A stretch of 64,000 nt of DNA. Origin: Amoebidium appalachense (Eukaryota; Ichthyosporea). A program made the translations under genes and the position numbers. The notes below the pieces were generated by a model, which saw only the letters and a program-made list of their open reading frames with translations, had not been told where the DNA came from and ran no database searches. The stretch is from positions 8,742,001 through 8,806,000 of the forward strand of contig CAVNZM010000012.1 in the NCBI GenBank assembly GCA_963693365.1, given 5' to 3'. Of the stretch, positions 30,892 through 42,692 are shown one piece after another; position 1 is the first letter of the stretch; every line of letters begins with the position of its first letter.

Positions 30892-32532
30892 ACGCCATCA
30901 CCCCCCTCCTCCTCCACAGATCTGTTCCTGCCTCCTCTCGTGTTTCTGGCATGATCATCCAAGTTTAAAAAACCAGTATACAGCTGTATTGCTTTAACCA
31001 ACACTTGCACTAGTACCGGACCATCCCCCCTCCCTGTTTTTTGTTTACAACGTACTGAAACATCTGACACGCCAAAATGGTCGTGTGTGTAAGTTCTCAT
31101 CGGACGATTCCTTTTTTTTTGCGGGTGCGCAGGGAGCGGTTTGCAGCGGAGTGCCAGTCTGTGTGTCGGCTCAACCAACAACTCACCGACCAGATTGTTC
31201 TCGACGTGGGCGGCCGCCGCTTCCACACCACCCGCCAAACCCTCTGCTCGGTGCCGGGCTCCATGTTGGCTGCCTGGTTCAGTGGCCGCCACGCCGTCCA
31301 AACCCAACCGGACGGCTCTGTTTTTATTGACCGGTCACCCCTTCTCTTTGAATATGTGCTCGATTTCCACCGGACAGGCGGAGTTCAACCGCTGATGCCC
31401 GGGGTTGAGAATGCCAAAGAACGGCTGCGGGATGAGTTTGAGTTTTTCTGTTTGCCGTGGCCCGGCGAAGAGCCGTCCATCGTGGACCTGTGCCGTGGGG
31501 AGCCCCAATGCATGGTGCTGGACACGGAATTAGACACCGACTTGGATCGTGATCATTTGGCAGTTTACTTGTCCTCGAGGCATAATCGGCTGTTGACGGC
31601 AGAAACGGGGCAGAGCTTTAAGTGTAAACTTTGGGACACTACGACGGGTAAGGTGCTGAGAACATGGCCGAAGGAGGACTACGATTTCGGAACCCTCGAG
31701 AAAATATCCATCGACCACCGCCAGACGTATGTGGTAGGCGTGTATAGCAAGGAAGGTGATGTCAAGACTGTCACCGCGGTCCTTTACAGCCTGGCCAGAT
31801 GGGATAATGGAAAAGTCGATGCCCGTGCATGCAAACGCAAGTCACGAGTGGGTTGCGCTCTTGCGCGGTGACACGTTAATACTAAGAACAAAGGACGAAA
31901 AAGTTATCTACGCGCACAGCATCACAACAGGCGTTGTACTCTGGCAGATGACACCTGATGCTGCAGACCCCACGGCATTCCCCGACGATGTTCAAGGCCA
32001 GCATAGTGATGAGGCGTTTGTTGGGGTTACACGGGGTCCAGGGAACCGATTCATCGGTGTCTACGACATAAACACCGGCACGGAACTGTATGGAAAGTGG
32101 AGCAAAAGGGATAGACAGACGCTGTGGCTATCGGGCAAGCAGCTCGGCTTGTTGAGTCTCAGCAAATCGTTCAACACTAATCGCAACATGGTCGTGTTTG
32201 AATCGTGGGATGAGAAGGGCGATGTTCTGGTTCCCGCAACCACGCTAATAACACCCAGTAGGGGCGAGAATGGTTATTCTTTGAGGTTCCACGGGCCTAA
32301 TGTTTTCTCGATGGCAACCAATACGGGCCTGAACGTGTATGTGCTGAAGCACCCAACCCCGTGTACTGTTGCTGTTGCAGAGTGTTTGATGTTGAATTTG
32401 CGCCAGAAAGATGAGAGGTGGTATGAAACGAAAATCAGTGGTACGGCTCTGGTGGCTTTAGGGTACGATGGAAAGGCAAGGGTTTGGTCATTGCCTAAAG
32501 ATCAATCTAGCAAGTGCAGGGGTCTCGAGTGA
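30314..32532 (+). CDS. BTB (T1/KCTD-type) protein with C-terminal beta-propeller-like repeats; apparent frameshift
   Basis: Exon 1 (30314-30480) starts in a good context (ACCATGG) and encodes a charged helical N-terminus. It joins in phase 2 to exon 2 at 31133 (GT-AG). Residues 77-165 form a potassium-channel-tetramerisation-type BTB domain: [50 protein letters not shown]. Downstream segments such as [34 protein letters not shown] and [14 protein letters not shown] resemble WD/propeller blades. This is the architecture of SHKBP1/KCTD3-like and some plant BTB proteins, which act as adaptors. The first frame stops at 31869-31871. The second frame, one base later, carries blade-like sequence to TGA 32530-32532. 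Dropping one base between about 31795 and 31850 gives 521 residues. This is either a sequencing error or an inactivating frameshift; no intron explains it. Confidence 0.82.
30481..31132 (+). other. Intron of the BTB gene
   Basis: Starts GTGGGT and ends GTGCGCAG. It holds a CA/CG array (30551-30671) and C tracts (30739-30760; about 41 C at 30849-30889). Confidence 0.8.
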
Positions 32533-33186
32533 ACGGGTAAACCATATGGTTGCTTATTACACAATACATACACAAATATCATGAGGTGAGACCGGTAGAT
32601 TTTTTGATGTCGTTCTTGGGTTTACACTATTCGCGCTTACTCTATTAGAGTTTCTTCTATTTTTAACCTTTTTATTTATTATGGTCATATGCAGCCCCCG
32701 CTGCCTTTTAGTAGGTTAATTTTCTAGACTGAGCCCGTCAAATAGACATGGCAGAAAGTTGCGACTGTATAATTTACAAACAAACTAGGGGGGTTTGTGT
32801 AATTTTCAAAGATTACAAAGACTGATAGTTGACGGCCACCATGTGCAGATGGCTTTAGCTTGGCGTTGTAATCGTTTCTTAATGTATACCTACAAGCCCA
32901 CCCAATGTACACGTTGCTCTGGTGCCTTTAGTCGGGGGTATGTATTTAGATATATGTGGTCTGTTCACGGGGGTACCGTCACCCAGACACCTTAGCCTCC
33001 TTTCGTAGATATGTAATTCATTTCCAGCGGAAACCCCCCACTTGGTTGGATTCTCTCTGATACTATATTTTCTTCTAAATATTAATCCGGCTAGTTTCAT
33101 TTGCTAGTTTTTTCCTTGTCCTTCTTTTCTAGGCTGCCACCCAAGTGACACATGGGTGTATAGCTATCCTGTAACTCCGGATAAAT
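32533..33186 (+). other. AT-leaning intergenic DNA
   Basis: Low in homopolymers compared with the rest of the window. No gene recognised and no clear polyadenylation signal for the BTB gene. Confidence 0.5.
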
Positions 33187-33625
33187 ATGTCTCGTTTTAT
33201 ATATAATGACCGCCTTAACCATATTGCCAAATATGGCACTCGCAAATGTATAACACCTGAATACATATTGCCTTCCTGTAGAACTGGTCTTTCTCTAGCT
33301 GATGGTATTATTAATCAATTACCACGCTTTTACTGTACACGTGCTATACAGTGGAGATCTAATAAGTATAAGGTGGCATCGTTTGCATGGCCCAAACAAC
33401 ACACACACACACACCAGTTTAAACGGTCATGTATCACCAAATGTAGTTTGATAGACCACATAATACCGCAACACACACACGTCACATTCACAACAGACAC
33501 CCAGAAAGATAGCCTATCTGTAAATTACAACATCCTTGATTCTATACTAAACACGCGTAACTACGACCTGTTTATTAGATGTATTGATTGGCTTGAGAAA
33601 CACATCACTATGTACAAAATCCTAG

Positions 33626-33692
<67 letters not shown>

Positions 33693-33744
33693 CCAGCTGA
33701 TACCGAGTGTCCCAGGGGAGCCCCCCCCCCAAAAAATAAACTAA
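33187..33744 (+). CDS. Orphan ORF of AT-rich composition
   Basis: ATG-initiated frame of 185 codons. The first 145 residues have ordinary amino-acid composition (YNDRLNHIAKYGTRKCITPE, SLADGIINQLPRFYCTRAIQ, YNILDSILNTRNYDLFIRCI). The frame then runs into a (CA)n array (33638-33690), giving His-Thr repeats and an artificial end. Two small CACACA stretches within the body also encode HTHT. No family recognised. Codon use is more A/T-rich than in the confirmed genes. It may be a decayed mobile-element or viral gene, or chance. Confidence 0.28.
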
Positions 33745-34640
33745 AATAATAAAAAATAAAAAAACGGGGAACCCCAACTAGTTGATTTTTCTTAGTCTTT
33801 ATGGTGTCTCGTAGAGAAAGTAAACCCTGATATATAGTCATCACCCGACATCTATGGACGTGATCATGATATACCGCTGAGGGGATATTCCGAGCAAAAA
33901 CCCCCCATACCTGAGACTGGTATCTCTTTGCCTCGAGTAAACAGCGTAAACCCCATAAATATATATAGAGCTTGAGGGCCCCTGTGGCGCCCCTGAGGCT
34001 CGTCTAGTGTGTGGCCGTGCTGGAATTCGCACAAAGCCATACATGCACACGAAGGGCAGTGCTCCCTCTGTTGCCAAGATATAGACCGTGTAAATCTACT
34101 GCGAGAGTCCGGTTACGAAATTGCCCCTATTGGGTGAGGGGGGTCTAACGTAGTGTGGTGGGGCTCTATAGGGTTTGGGGTGGTGGGGTGTGTCTGGTCT
34201 CCCATATCGTGTAGTGTGGTGGCGGCAATATCCGGTTTTTTTGAGATCCTTCCCCCTCCGGCCAGATGTCAGGGGACGGATATGATCATGCATAGCAGCC
34301 TCCCCCCCGCCCCCCCCCCCCCTCCCCCCCCTCCCCCCCCCCCCTGCACCACCGCCACCATTCCCCGTCCCTCATCCCACCTTACGCCCTCCCGTCCATC
34401 CGCCCCCCGCCCACCCACCTAACCCCCCCCCCCCCCCCCTTGCACCACCGCCACCATTCCCCGTCCCTCATCCCACCTAATACCCTCCCGTCCATCCGCC
34501 CACCCGCCCACCCACCTAGCCTCTCCCCCCCCCCCCCCCTCCCCCCAATAAAGCCAGGCCATTTTTTTTTTACACTTTTGAATCTCGATAAATGAATGGG
34601 CACCATGCCAAACCCCAAACCGAAATCCCACCCAGAATGC
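33745..34640 (+). repeat. Intergenic DNA with a 96-bp tandem duplication
   Basis: A unit beginning TGCACCACCGCCACCATTCC occurs at 34345 and again at 34441, each copy ending in a C tract. Otherwise no gene recognised. Confidence 0.75.
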
Positions 34641-34684
34641 TAGAGGCTTTGTTTCATATCGCTAGTGGGTGCATCCCCTCCTAT

Positions 34685-34717
<33 letters not shown>

Positions 34718-35110
34718 TCCCCCCCCCCCCCCCCCCCCCCCCCCCGGACCCATTTTATAGGTACACTCAGTAGTGGGAAATTTGCAGCCCCCCCACCCCC
34801 TCGTTGCTTTTCTAAAGCTGCATGTTTCACAAAGTGACTGTTACGTATAGTACACTGTATTACCCTGGCAGCTCACCCTCCTTTCAAATGTGATTTGAAG
34901 ATCGTGGTTAACATGTGGGTTGCATGGACAATATACTCGAGTAAGGCACTTAAAGTTACTGTTGTGCCAGAAAATGTAACCCCATCCCCCCTCCCCCCTC
35001 TCCCCCCCACCCCCGGGCGCGGGACCACCACCACCCACCCAACCAACCACCCTTTCTGCCCTCCCCCCCCCCCCCCCCCCCCCCCTCCCCCCCCCCCTTC
35101 AAACCAACAA
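34640..35110 (+). repeat. Dispersed family C, second copy
   Basis: Same order as 21000-21310: a GCTAGTGGG...CTATTGC segment, C tracts (34688-34745), GTGACTGTTA, AGCTCACCCTCCTTTCAAAT, GATCGTGGTTAACATGTGGG, CAATATACTCGAGTAAGGCA, CTTAAAGTTACTGTTGTG, then C tracts. An A-rich run follows at 35109-35134. Confidence 0.7.
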
Positions 35111-35429
35111 AAAAAAAAAAACAAAAAAAAAAAAACGAATGTCAGCATGAACGACCACATGACACTGTGATCCGACATTGTAATATAGCCACACAAGTCA
35201 CTCAGTGATTGCTCTATCCCGGGTTGGTGCCACACAGACGCAAAATCACTGAACAAAGTAAAAACACATCTGTGCCCCCCCTTATTCGCTCCCCCCATTC
35301 CCCGCCCGCCCTTCCCACCCTGCTCCCGGTACTTTCACAACCTATTTCAGAATCTGAAGCACATTCGCCCTCCTCTCCCCCCTCTCCCCCCTCTGCCCCC
35401 CTACGCCTTGCCCAACAGCATTCCTCCGC

Positions 35430-35560
35430 GTAGAGAAGGGTAAGTATAGCGCATGTGTGTGTGTATGTGTGTGCGCGTGTGCGCGCGTGCACACGCATGT
35501 GTGGTGGCGTGCGTGTGTGCGTGTGTGTGCGTGCTTCCTTTTTTTTTTTTTGTCATTTTT
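35430..35560 (+). repeat. GT/GC-rich simple repeat
   Basis: Alternating GT and GC steps at 35452-35533 followed by a T tract. No gene. Confidence 0.7.
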
Positions 35561-35939
35561 CCTCTGAGTTGGGGGGTGATGTAGGGATGCAGCGAGGAGA
35601 GGGTTGAATTCGATGCAACCAGCACCCTAAGACCACATGACATGTATGCATCCGCTGCCGGTCACCGTGGCGCATGTTACAAGAACCCATTCAAAGTTTC
35701 ATACTACGTGCAATGGTTAAACCTATTGATGCCACGTGAAAACGGTAAAAAACTGGAAAGAAAAAACTAGAGCTGTTTTGGAAGACTTTGTTGTTGAAAG
35801 GACACGGGGCCGGGGGGGGGTGGGGGGTGGGGGTGGGGGGGGGGGGGGGGGGCAGAAAGCAGGTGGGTCCGCCGGGGGAGGGAGGGGGGAGGGGGGGAGG
35901 ATGGGCAAACGTTGGTAGCCCATAGTTTGTGGGAATGCG

Positions 35940-36264
35940 TTTTCGTCTCCCCCTTCAGCCCCTAATCACAAGCTGTAGTCATAAATATCTAAAGTTGGCC
36001 ATCGAATGGCATAGGACGCTCAGTGATCAACACATCCAGTCCCACAATCGCTGCAACGGCTTTCTGTGTTCATTTCCTAACTGATTGCACTCTCGTCAGT
36101 TGGGTGACCACCCAATCAAGTGCATAGCCTCTGTGCATGGCATTGACATCTACGTCAATTTCTCTTCGGAGCTGCCTGCAGCAGCCCCAGAGTTTAAGGT
36201 CGCCCATAACAAATAATGAAGACCTCTGGCACACTTTATGCTACCTCCCCCCCCCCCCCCCCCA

Positions 36265-36300
<36 letters not shown>

Positions 36301-36900
36301 AGCAACCCTAGCTCTGCACCCACTTATTTCACGTCTGGGTCTGGGTTTCAGCGGCTGTTTGAATGAGGGGGCGACCATACCGTTTCTTCTTAAGGACATA
36401 AGCACTGCAGCAGTCAATCACAAGCTGCAGTTGTTTGTTCCATTGCAGCTCTTTAGTCGCTGTTTCTAAAGATTATGAAAGATGAGATTACCTCCGGCAC
36501 TTTATTACCTTTTGTATTTGGAAAGTCCGACTCCCCCCCCCCCCATCCTAGTCATCCCCCCCCCCCCCCCCCCCCCCCCCCGGGTCCCCCTCCCCTCCCC
36601 CCGCTTTAGGGGTCGCCCTCAACCGATAAATTTTATAAATATATATCATGAATACATATAAACTTATGTAAATATATGTAAATATATATAAATCAGTAGT
36701 ACTGGTTGCGGGGCGACCCCTCTCTTCCCTCCCTCCCCCCCTTCTCTTACCCTTCACAGTGACTCCTGCCAGTGGGTTCATCCACATCACCCCCCTACCC
36801 TTCTCCCCTCCGACTGCCTTTTTCTATTCGTGTGAGAATGTTCCCCCACACTGGCCTTGTCTCTTTGTTACGGTGTTTGCTTGCTTGTGATGTGAAGGGG
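35940..36900 (+). repeat. Composite repeat family B, left modules and partial core
   Basis: Partial core at 36340-36465 (TTCAGCGGCTGTTT, GCAGCAGTCAATCACAAGCT, GTTTGTTCCATTGCAG). A C19/A37 junction lies at about 36245-36297. Then come CTCCGGCACTTTATTACC, C tracts (36533-36580), CAGTGACTCCTGCCAGTGGG and GCTTGCTTGTGATGTGA. Confidence 0.7.
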
Positions 36901-37049
36901 AGGCTGGCTCTATTAGCTGGCGCTGCTAAAAACTAAAAACTAAAAACTAAAAAAACTTAAAACTAAAAAAAGAACCTAAAATTCTCAAGCCCGCACATGC
37001 ACCTTTTTGTTTTCTCTCACTGACCTCCGTTAGTATTCTAATCCACCTG

Positions 37050-37298
37050 GCCTAGGGGGGGGGGGGGGGGGGGGGGGGGAGGGGGCTCACATGCCCCGGG
37101 TGGGTGGGGGGGGGGGGGGGGGGGGATCGTGGGGAGGGGGGAGGGGGGGGGGGAGGGGGGAAGACCAACCACATGCACGCGCCCGGATAGCTGGGGGGGG
37201 GGAGGGGGGAGGGGGGGGTTAACCCCAACTCATATGTTGCAGGGCACTAAGGGAAAAAATATATGGGTTGGCCGAAATGGGGAAGCCGGAGGAAGGGG

Positions 37299-37333
<35 letters not shown>

Positions 37334-37735
37334 GGGGGACGGGGGGGAGGGGGGATAGGGATATGGGATTCTAAGACTGCCAGCAGTCAGTGTGTCCACG
37401 ACACTCCATGCGGAAATATTATAGACTCAGCCCCTCCCTCCCCCCAAATACTATGTGTTTAACGGAAACAATTTAAATCTACCGCTTTGCCTTATGTGGT
37501 CAGCGGTGACGGGGTGGGTTAAACTATGCTGTTTTTCAGTGACTGGGTAGGGGGGTGGTCTGTTGCTCACATCTGACTGCCTCAGAGGAACAGTCTATGG
37601 TCAACAGCAGTCATGCAGCAATTAAGCTGCATCTGTTTGTTCCGTTGCAGGTCACCCGGCTGATTTTGGGCTGTGGCCACAATGTGTTGCTACGGGTCAG
37701 GCCATGCTGGATTGGGACAAAATGAACAACCGTAG
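37050..37735 (+). repeat. Composite repeat family B, copy 7 (long)
   Basis: G tracts at 37057-37079, 37109-37125, 37192-37219 and 37300-37330 enclose AACTCATATGTTGCAGGGCA and GGCCGAAATGGGGAAGCCGG. The core follows at 37495-37735 with GCAATTAAGCTGCATCTG, GTTCCGTTGCAGGTCACCCG and GTGTTGCTACGGGTCAGGCC. Confidence 0.8.
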
Positions 37736-38069
37736 CCTACTGTTTCAGACACGAACGAAATTGATTCAATCAAGAATCAGAAATTGACCTTCGCTTTATG
37801 TGAAGTTCTCGGATATATCAACAGATCGAGGACGGGACGTCATTCTGGGCCCAAAGATGGTAGATATTAGGGAGGTTGCTATAATCAAGGAATTAATATT
37901 GCCCCAGTCTGCTAATACCGCATAATTCCCTTGTGAAGGAGGACCTGGTGTGTGAGCACGGGTGGAAACGATGCTTAGTGTCATGATGATAAGACTCTAT
38001 TTCTGTTTCATGGTTACTATTTAAATTCCACTCAGAACCTGGCCCTTTTAAATTTTAGAATCTATACAA

Positions 38070-38459
38070 CTACTAAAACATCAAGAAGTCCCCCCTTCCC
38101 CCGCCCCCAAAACCCCCAACCGCCGAAAGATGCTCCGGTTTTTTCCAGCCCCAAGGTGAAGTACAGAAAAGAACACAACTAGTTTCCTGCCGCGCCGGAT
38201 GGGCAAAGTGTAAACTCGCGCCGTTCGCGTCCTCGCTTACATACAGATCCGCTCTGTATTCGCTGTGTACTTGTGTGGAGCACATGCGCACACGTGTGTA
38301 GGTCCTGTGAAACGGATATCGCGAGAAAGAGTTTTTTTTTTTTTTTTTTTTTTTTTGGGGGGGGGGGGGGGGGTTGGGGGGGTTGGGTGGCTCCAACCAA
38401 GAATTTTGGTGGAAGTTGCAAGCAGCCGGGCTCCAGGGGAGGGCAGAGCCTGGGGGGAA

Positions 38460-38505
<46 letters not shown>

Positions 38506-38520
38506 CTCTGGTTTGATTTC
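38070..38520 (+). repeat. T-run/G-run junction and long G tract
   Basis: A T run at 38332-38356 passes into a G run at 38357-38373, and a run of about 45 G lies at 38461-38505. No gene recognised. Confidence 0.85.
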
Positions 38521-38799
38521 GGATTGTAATGTTCAAGCCAAGGAAATAAAAGCTCGTCCCCACACTGAAACGCACACATACAAACATAGATGCAAATATG
38601 CACACGGCAAAAAAGAAAAAAAGAAAAAAAGCGCCTAGTGGGCATGTGCAACCTTTTTAAGGGCTTCCTGCAGGCCACTGTTGCACTCCCGTTGCATAAA
38701 TCTGAGGGTCCCTAAACTACTCTGCCTCGAAGTCCCTTCAAAAGAACGATTTCAATGGCATCACCTCTCCCTCCTCCCCCTCAATACCCCCACACCATG

Positions 38800-38804
38800 A
38801 CAAA

Positions 38805-38899
<95 letters not shown>

Positions 38900-39100
38900 A
38901 CGTGCGCACACACACACGCACGCACACCCACACCCAAACACACACAGTCACATCCACACGCACGCGTGTGCACACACACACGTACACGCACGCATACACG
39001 CACACTCACAAGCGCACACGCATACACGCACACACGCACACGTGTGCGGCAGTGCAAATTGTGGAAGGAAATTTCATGTGCTCGAGGCCTAGGAATGTGG
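38800..39100 (+). repeat. CA array
   Basis: (CA)n at 38808-38890, continuing as interrupted CA/CG repeats to about 39045. Confidence 0.9.
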
Positions 39101-40278
39101 GCATATATGTAATGAGCAGGACATTTTAAGTACTCTTTTGTGCTCCCTTGTGTGCGCAGGAATGCGTTTAGCTCCTGCTGTTGTGCCGCATGAGTTTGTG
39201 GCGTATGCTGCGGGACTTCAAGCCGGGGGGTGGGGAGGTGGGGATTCAGAGTGGGCCGGGAGGGGGTGGGCCGGCCGGTGGTAGGGGGATGCATATGATC
39301 CGGGGGAGGGGGGGGGGGGGGGGGGGGGGAAGAGGGGGGGGCGGGTTGGGGGGAGGAGGAGAACCGGAGGAGGAGGAGAACCGGGGGGGGGGGGGGGGGG
39401 GGGAAGGGGGGGGTCTTATCAAGGCCACCAGGGCCTTCAGTGGAAGATAAGGAGGCCTTGGGAGTGGCCTTGGGTCTTGTTAGGCTGTATTCGCGCCAAA
39501 ACCTTGAGCTGAAATGAACCAATAGGACGAAACTGCCGCACAACTATGACGTCACATGGGCATATACATGCATGGTGACCAGGGCAAGCTAGTTCCCCTC
39601 AGCCCACTCCATGCGGGTAGACATTAGCGCCAAGGTTTTTACAGATTGAGAAAACATATTGTAGGTGTTTCGCAACAGAAATGTCTTTTTGTTTGTTGGT
39701 GTCGGTGCGGCCCCCCTACGCGTGTACGTACGAAAACCGTGCATGCGGTGCTATGCATTCCAGATGTTCATTGTAAAGTCGCATATGATTGGCGTAAAGT
39801 TCTAACAGCGATCTATGATCTGATTACCTATTGGCTCAGACTGCTGTCAGGGCGGCCAATAGGACTTTACAGAGTTCGGATTGGTGGGAAGGCTCGTCCT
39901 TGTCGAGCGCGCCGTCCGCGGGGTAGAAAAGGTGCACCCGCAAGCAGTTTGCTACTACATGAGCCCTTGTATGCTTGTGTTGTGGGTTGCGCTGTTTTGT
40001 TTTTCATTACAGAACACCAGCAAATTTATACTAGAATTCGATGTGAAATCGTGGCGGCAGTTTCTGACACCTCCATTGATCAATCACTGAAGTTTTTCTT
40101 TGTGTGGAGCTCACACCAGACAAGACGCACCCATAGCTACTGCTTCCTTATTCCGCTTATTGAATAGAGGGTCCGTATCCATTTGAATCCGCCTAATAAT
40201 ATATATCTGACTGGTGTTTTCTTTCTCATATTAGCGTGCTAGCGCTAACACTGTCGTTGTTACCACAGATCACTCACG
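39101..40278 (+). other. Region upstream of the Kazal gene
   Basis: G-rich DNA at 39224-39417 (G tracts 39310-39330 and 39382-39405), then ordinary DNA from 39430 to the start codon. A long frame at 39646-40167 begins without ATG, lacks a recognisable domain and is not called. The proximal promoter of the Kazal gene should be here. Confidence 0.5.
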
Positions 40279-41292
40279 ATGCCTGCCATTCGTAGATCCC
40301 CCCTTTCACCAATCCGCCTTCTCCTACTTTTGTGCGCACTTTTTGTCCACGGTGCCCTAAGTCTCAGCATACAACCTGTGATTCCACCAACCCCCACCTG
40401 CCCAGACAAAGCGTGCGTGATGGTATATCGACCCGTGTGCGGAAGTGATAACGTCACCTACAGCAGTGAATGCTTCTTGGCTCGAGCAACATGTATGAGT
40501 GGCGTCACAAAAGCACACGACGGTGCATGCGCAAGTGGTGTTAATACCGGCGCGGATCTTAACACATGCATTGAGCTCACCAAGTGCTCAACTGTGTATG
40601 CTCCCATGTGCGCTAGCGATTGGAAGATGTATCCGAACACGTGCGAATTTGCACATGCACGTTGCCTGTCTGGTGGCCGGTTGGCGGTGGTCGCAGATGG
40701 TCACGTGTGTGGAATCACGTGCATGCGCGATTGCCCAATGGAAAGACGGCCTGTGTGCGCAACCAACGGCATGACGTATAACAACACGTGTCTTCTGGCA
40801 ATTGCCACGTGTGAAAGCAACGGCACGATTTCATTGGCTAGCGCCGGAGAATGCGCGGTCCAATCAACACCACCCGCTGATGCCTCCACCAACGAAACAA
40901 ACGACACGATTTCGTGCGACCGCGCATGCCCAAAAAACTACCGTCCCATGTGTGCAAGTGACGGCGTGACTTATGAAAACAGTTGTGTTTTCGAGATTGC
41001 TAACTGCAATGCAAACGGCACCCTCACGCCCCTTCACCCCGGCCCATGCATGTCGGAGATCAAACCGGTGTACACCCTGTGCACACGCTACACCGATTGC
41101 TTTGACACGCTTGGAGCGAGTGCAAATCAGTGGGTGTGTGCTGCACGGCGCACGTGCCGACCCACACAGTGCAATATGGACAGCCAATGGCAGGCCACCA
41201 CGTGTGCACGTGCACGGTGTCTGGTCAACCCCAAGATCGAAATGCCCAAATATGGTTACTGCAGGCCCCACATGATTGCAGCACGCAAGTGA
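40279..41292 (+). CDS. Secreted multi-Kazal serine protease inhibitor-like protein
   Basis: Intronless frame of 337 residues with a clear signal peptide (basic start, LLLLLCALFVHGALS, cleavage near residue 28). Four Kazal-type domains follow, each with six cysteines and the P-V/M-C-x-S/T-x-x-x-x-Y-x-x-x-C core: about 41-84, 94-144, 147-192 and 212-256. Putative reactive P1 residues (second after the second Cys) are Met, Thr, Met and Lys, so only the last looks trypsin-directed. N-glycosylation sequons are frequent (NNT, NGT, NET). Residues 265-337 form a further cysteine-rich segment (CTRYTDCF, CAARRTCRPTQC, CARARC, GYC) that I do not recognise. Domain 2 departs most from the consensus (DWKMYPNTC). 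Likely an extracellular inhibitor of host, prey or self proteases. Confidence 0.93.
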   Translation: MPAIRRSPLSPIRLLLLLCALFVHGALSLSIQPVIPPTPTCPDKACVMVYRPVCGSDNVTYSSECFLARATCMSGVTKAHDGACASGVNTGADLNTCIELTKCSTVYAPMCASDWKMYPNTCEFAHARCLSGGRLAVVADGHVCGITCMRDCPMERRPVCATNGMTYNNTCLLAIATCESNGTISLASAGECAVQSTPPADASTNETNDTISCDRACPKNYRPMCASDGVTYENSCVFEIANCNANGTLTPLHPGPCMSEIKPVYTLCTRYTDCFDTLGASANQWVCAARRTCRPTQCNMDSQWQATTCARARCLVNPKIEMPKYGYCRPHMIAARK

Positions 41293-41429
41293 GAGGTCTG
41301 GCTCAGCCTGTAAGGGGGTACACGGTTGGGGAATGTGGTGACGACGAAAAAATAATGACGTGGATACTTGCGGAAAGGAGGGGGAGGTGGTGGGGTAGGG
41401 GGTGGGTGGGTGGTTTTTTTTTTTTTTTT

Positions 41430-41460
<31 letters not shown>

Positions 41461-41573
41461 GGAGGGGGGGGGGGGGGGAGGGAGGGGGGGGGAGGGGGGG
41501 GGGGGGGGAACAAGAGAGAACCTTTAAGGCCATAAGGATAAGCTCCAAGTTTTTTTCTTTTTTCTTTTTTCTT

Positions 41574-41626
<53 letters not shown>

Positions 41627-41956
41627 GAGGGGGGGGAGGAGGAGGGGGAGGGGGGGGGGGGGGGGGGGGGGGAAAGGGGGCAGGGGTTTCGACACGGTAT
41701 TATGGCCTGATACAACTGACATGTAGTTGCAGAGTTGCTAACCTCATAGTTTTTGTATATATTCTCTTGAACGGCCAGAGCAGCATTTGGGGTTGTCAAG
41801 GATTTCACATCATGCCGAGCCTTTTTTTTTTTTTTTTTTTTTTTTTTGTTTGTTTGTTTGTTTTGTTTTGTTTTGGTATAGGTGGTTGGGTGGGTGGGTG
41901 GCTTGGTAGGTGGAAGCACGTCGGTGGAGTGGATGGGTGGTTTTGGGGTGGGATGT

Positions 41957-41988
<32 letters not shown>

Positions 41989-42462
41989 GGGGGGGGGGGG
42001 GGAATGGGGGGCAAGTCGGAAATATGAGGATGCATGTTTCATGATGCTGATCTGAGTTGCTGTGAACTAACCAGAATTTTGGTGGAGTTGTTCCACAGTT
42101 AACAGTACGGTCCCCGGGTTTTAGATGTACACTATTATTGACTCCTTGTGTCAGCAGAATTCTTTTATTTAATATTGTGTATATGCTTAATGTACAGAAA
42201 TGTGGATAAATATCGCCTGGACAGGTGTTATTATATCATTAAAATTTGTTCATTATATATACTTCAAAACTATCGTATATATGTTCATGTAGCCGGGAAA
42301 CGAGTCCACCCAAATAGACAATTATAACTTTGCACGATAGAATTAATATCCATAGCAATGTAGTGGGCCCCTTATCACGGTGTTGCTTATTGTATATCAT
42401 GATGCACACAGAGACCGTGCAGAACTCAGAGCATGCCCACGGTGTCTCAGCTTGGGGAAAAA

Positions 42463-42495
<33 letters not shown>

Positions 42496-42549
42496 AAAAC
42501 TTACATTGGCTCATGGCACAAATATCTTAGCTTCAAGGCATCCGGCGCG

Positions 42550-42602
<53 letters not shown>

Positions 42603-42654
42603 ACCAACCCCCAACCCAACCACCCTTAAGCTTATCTTCTGTTAGAACTTCTTC

Positions 42655-42692
<38 letters not shown>

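Noticed and set aside
39646-40167. 174-codon frame upstream of the Kazal gene
   Set aside because: Starts without ATG, no recognisable domain, implausible composition; probably chance in unique DNA.
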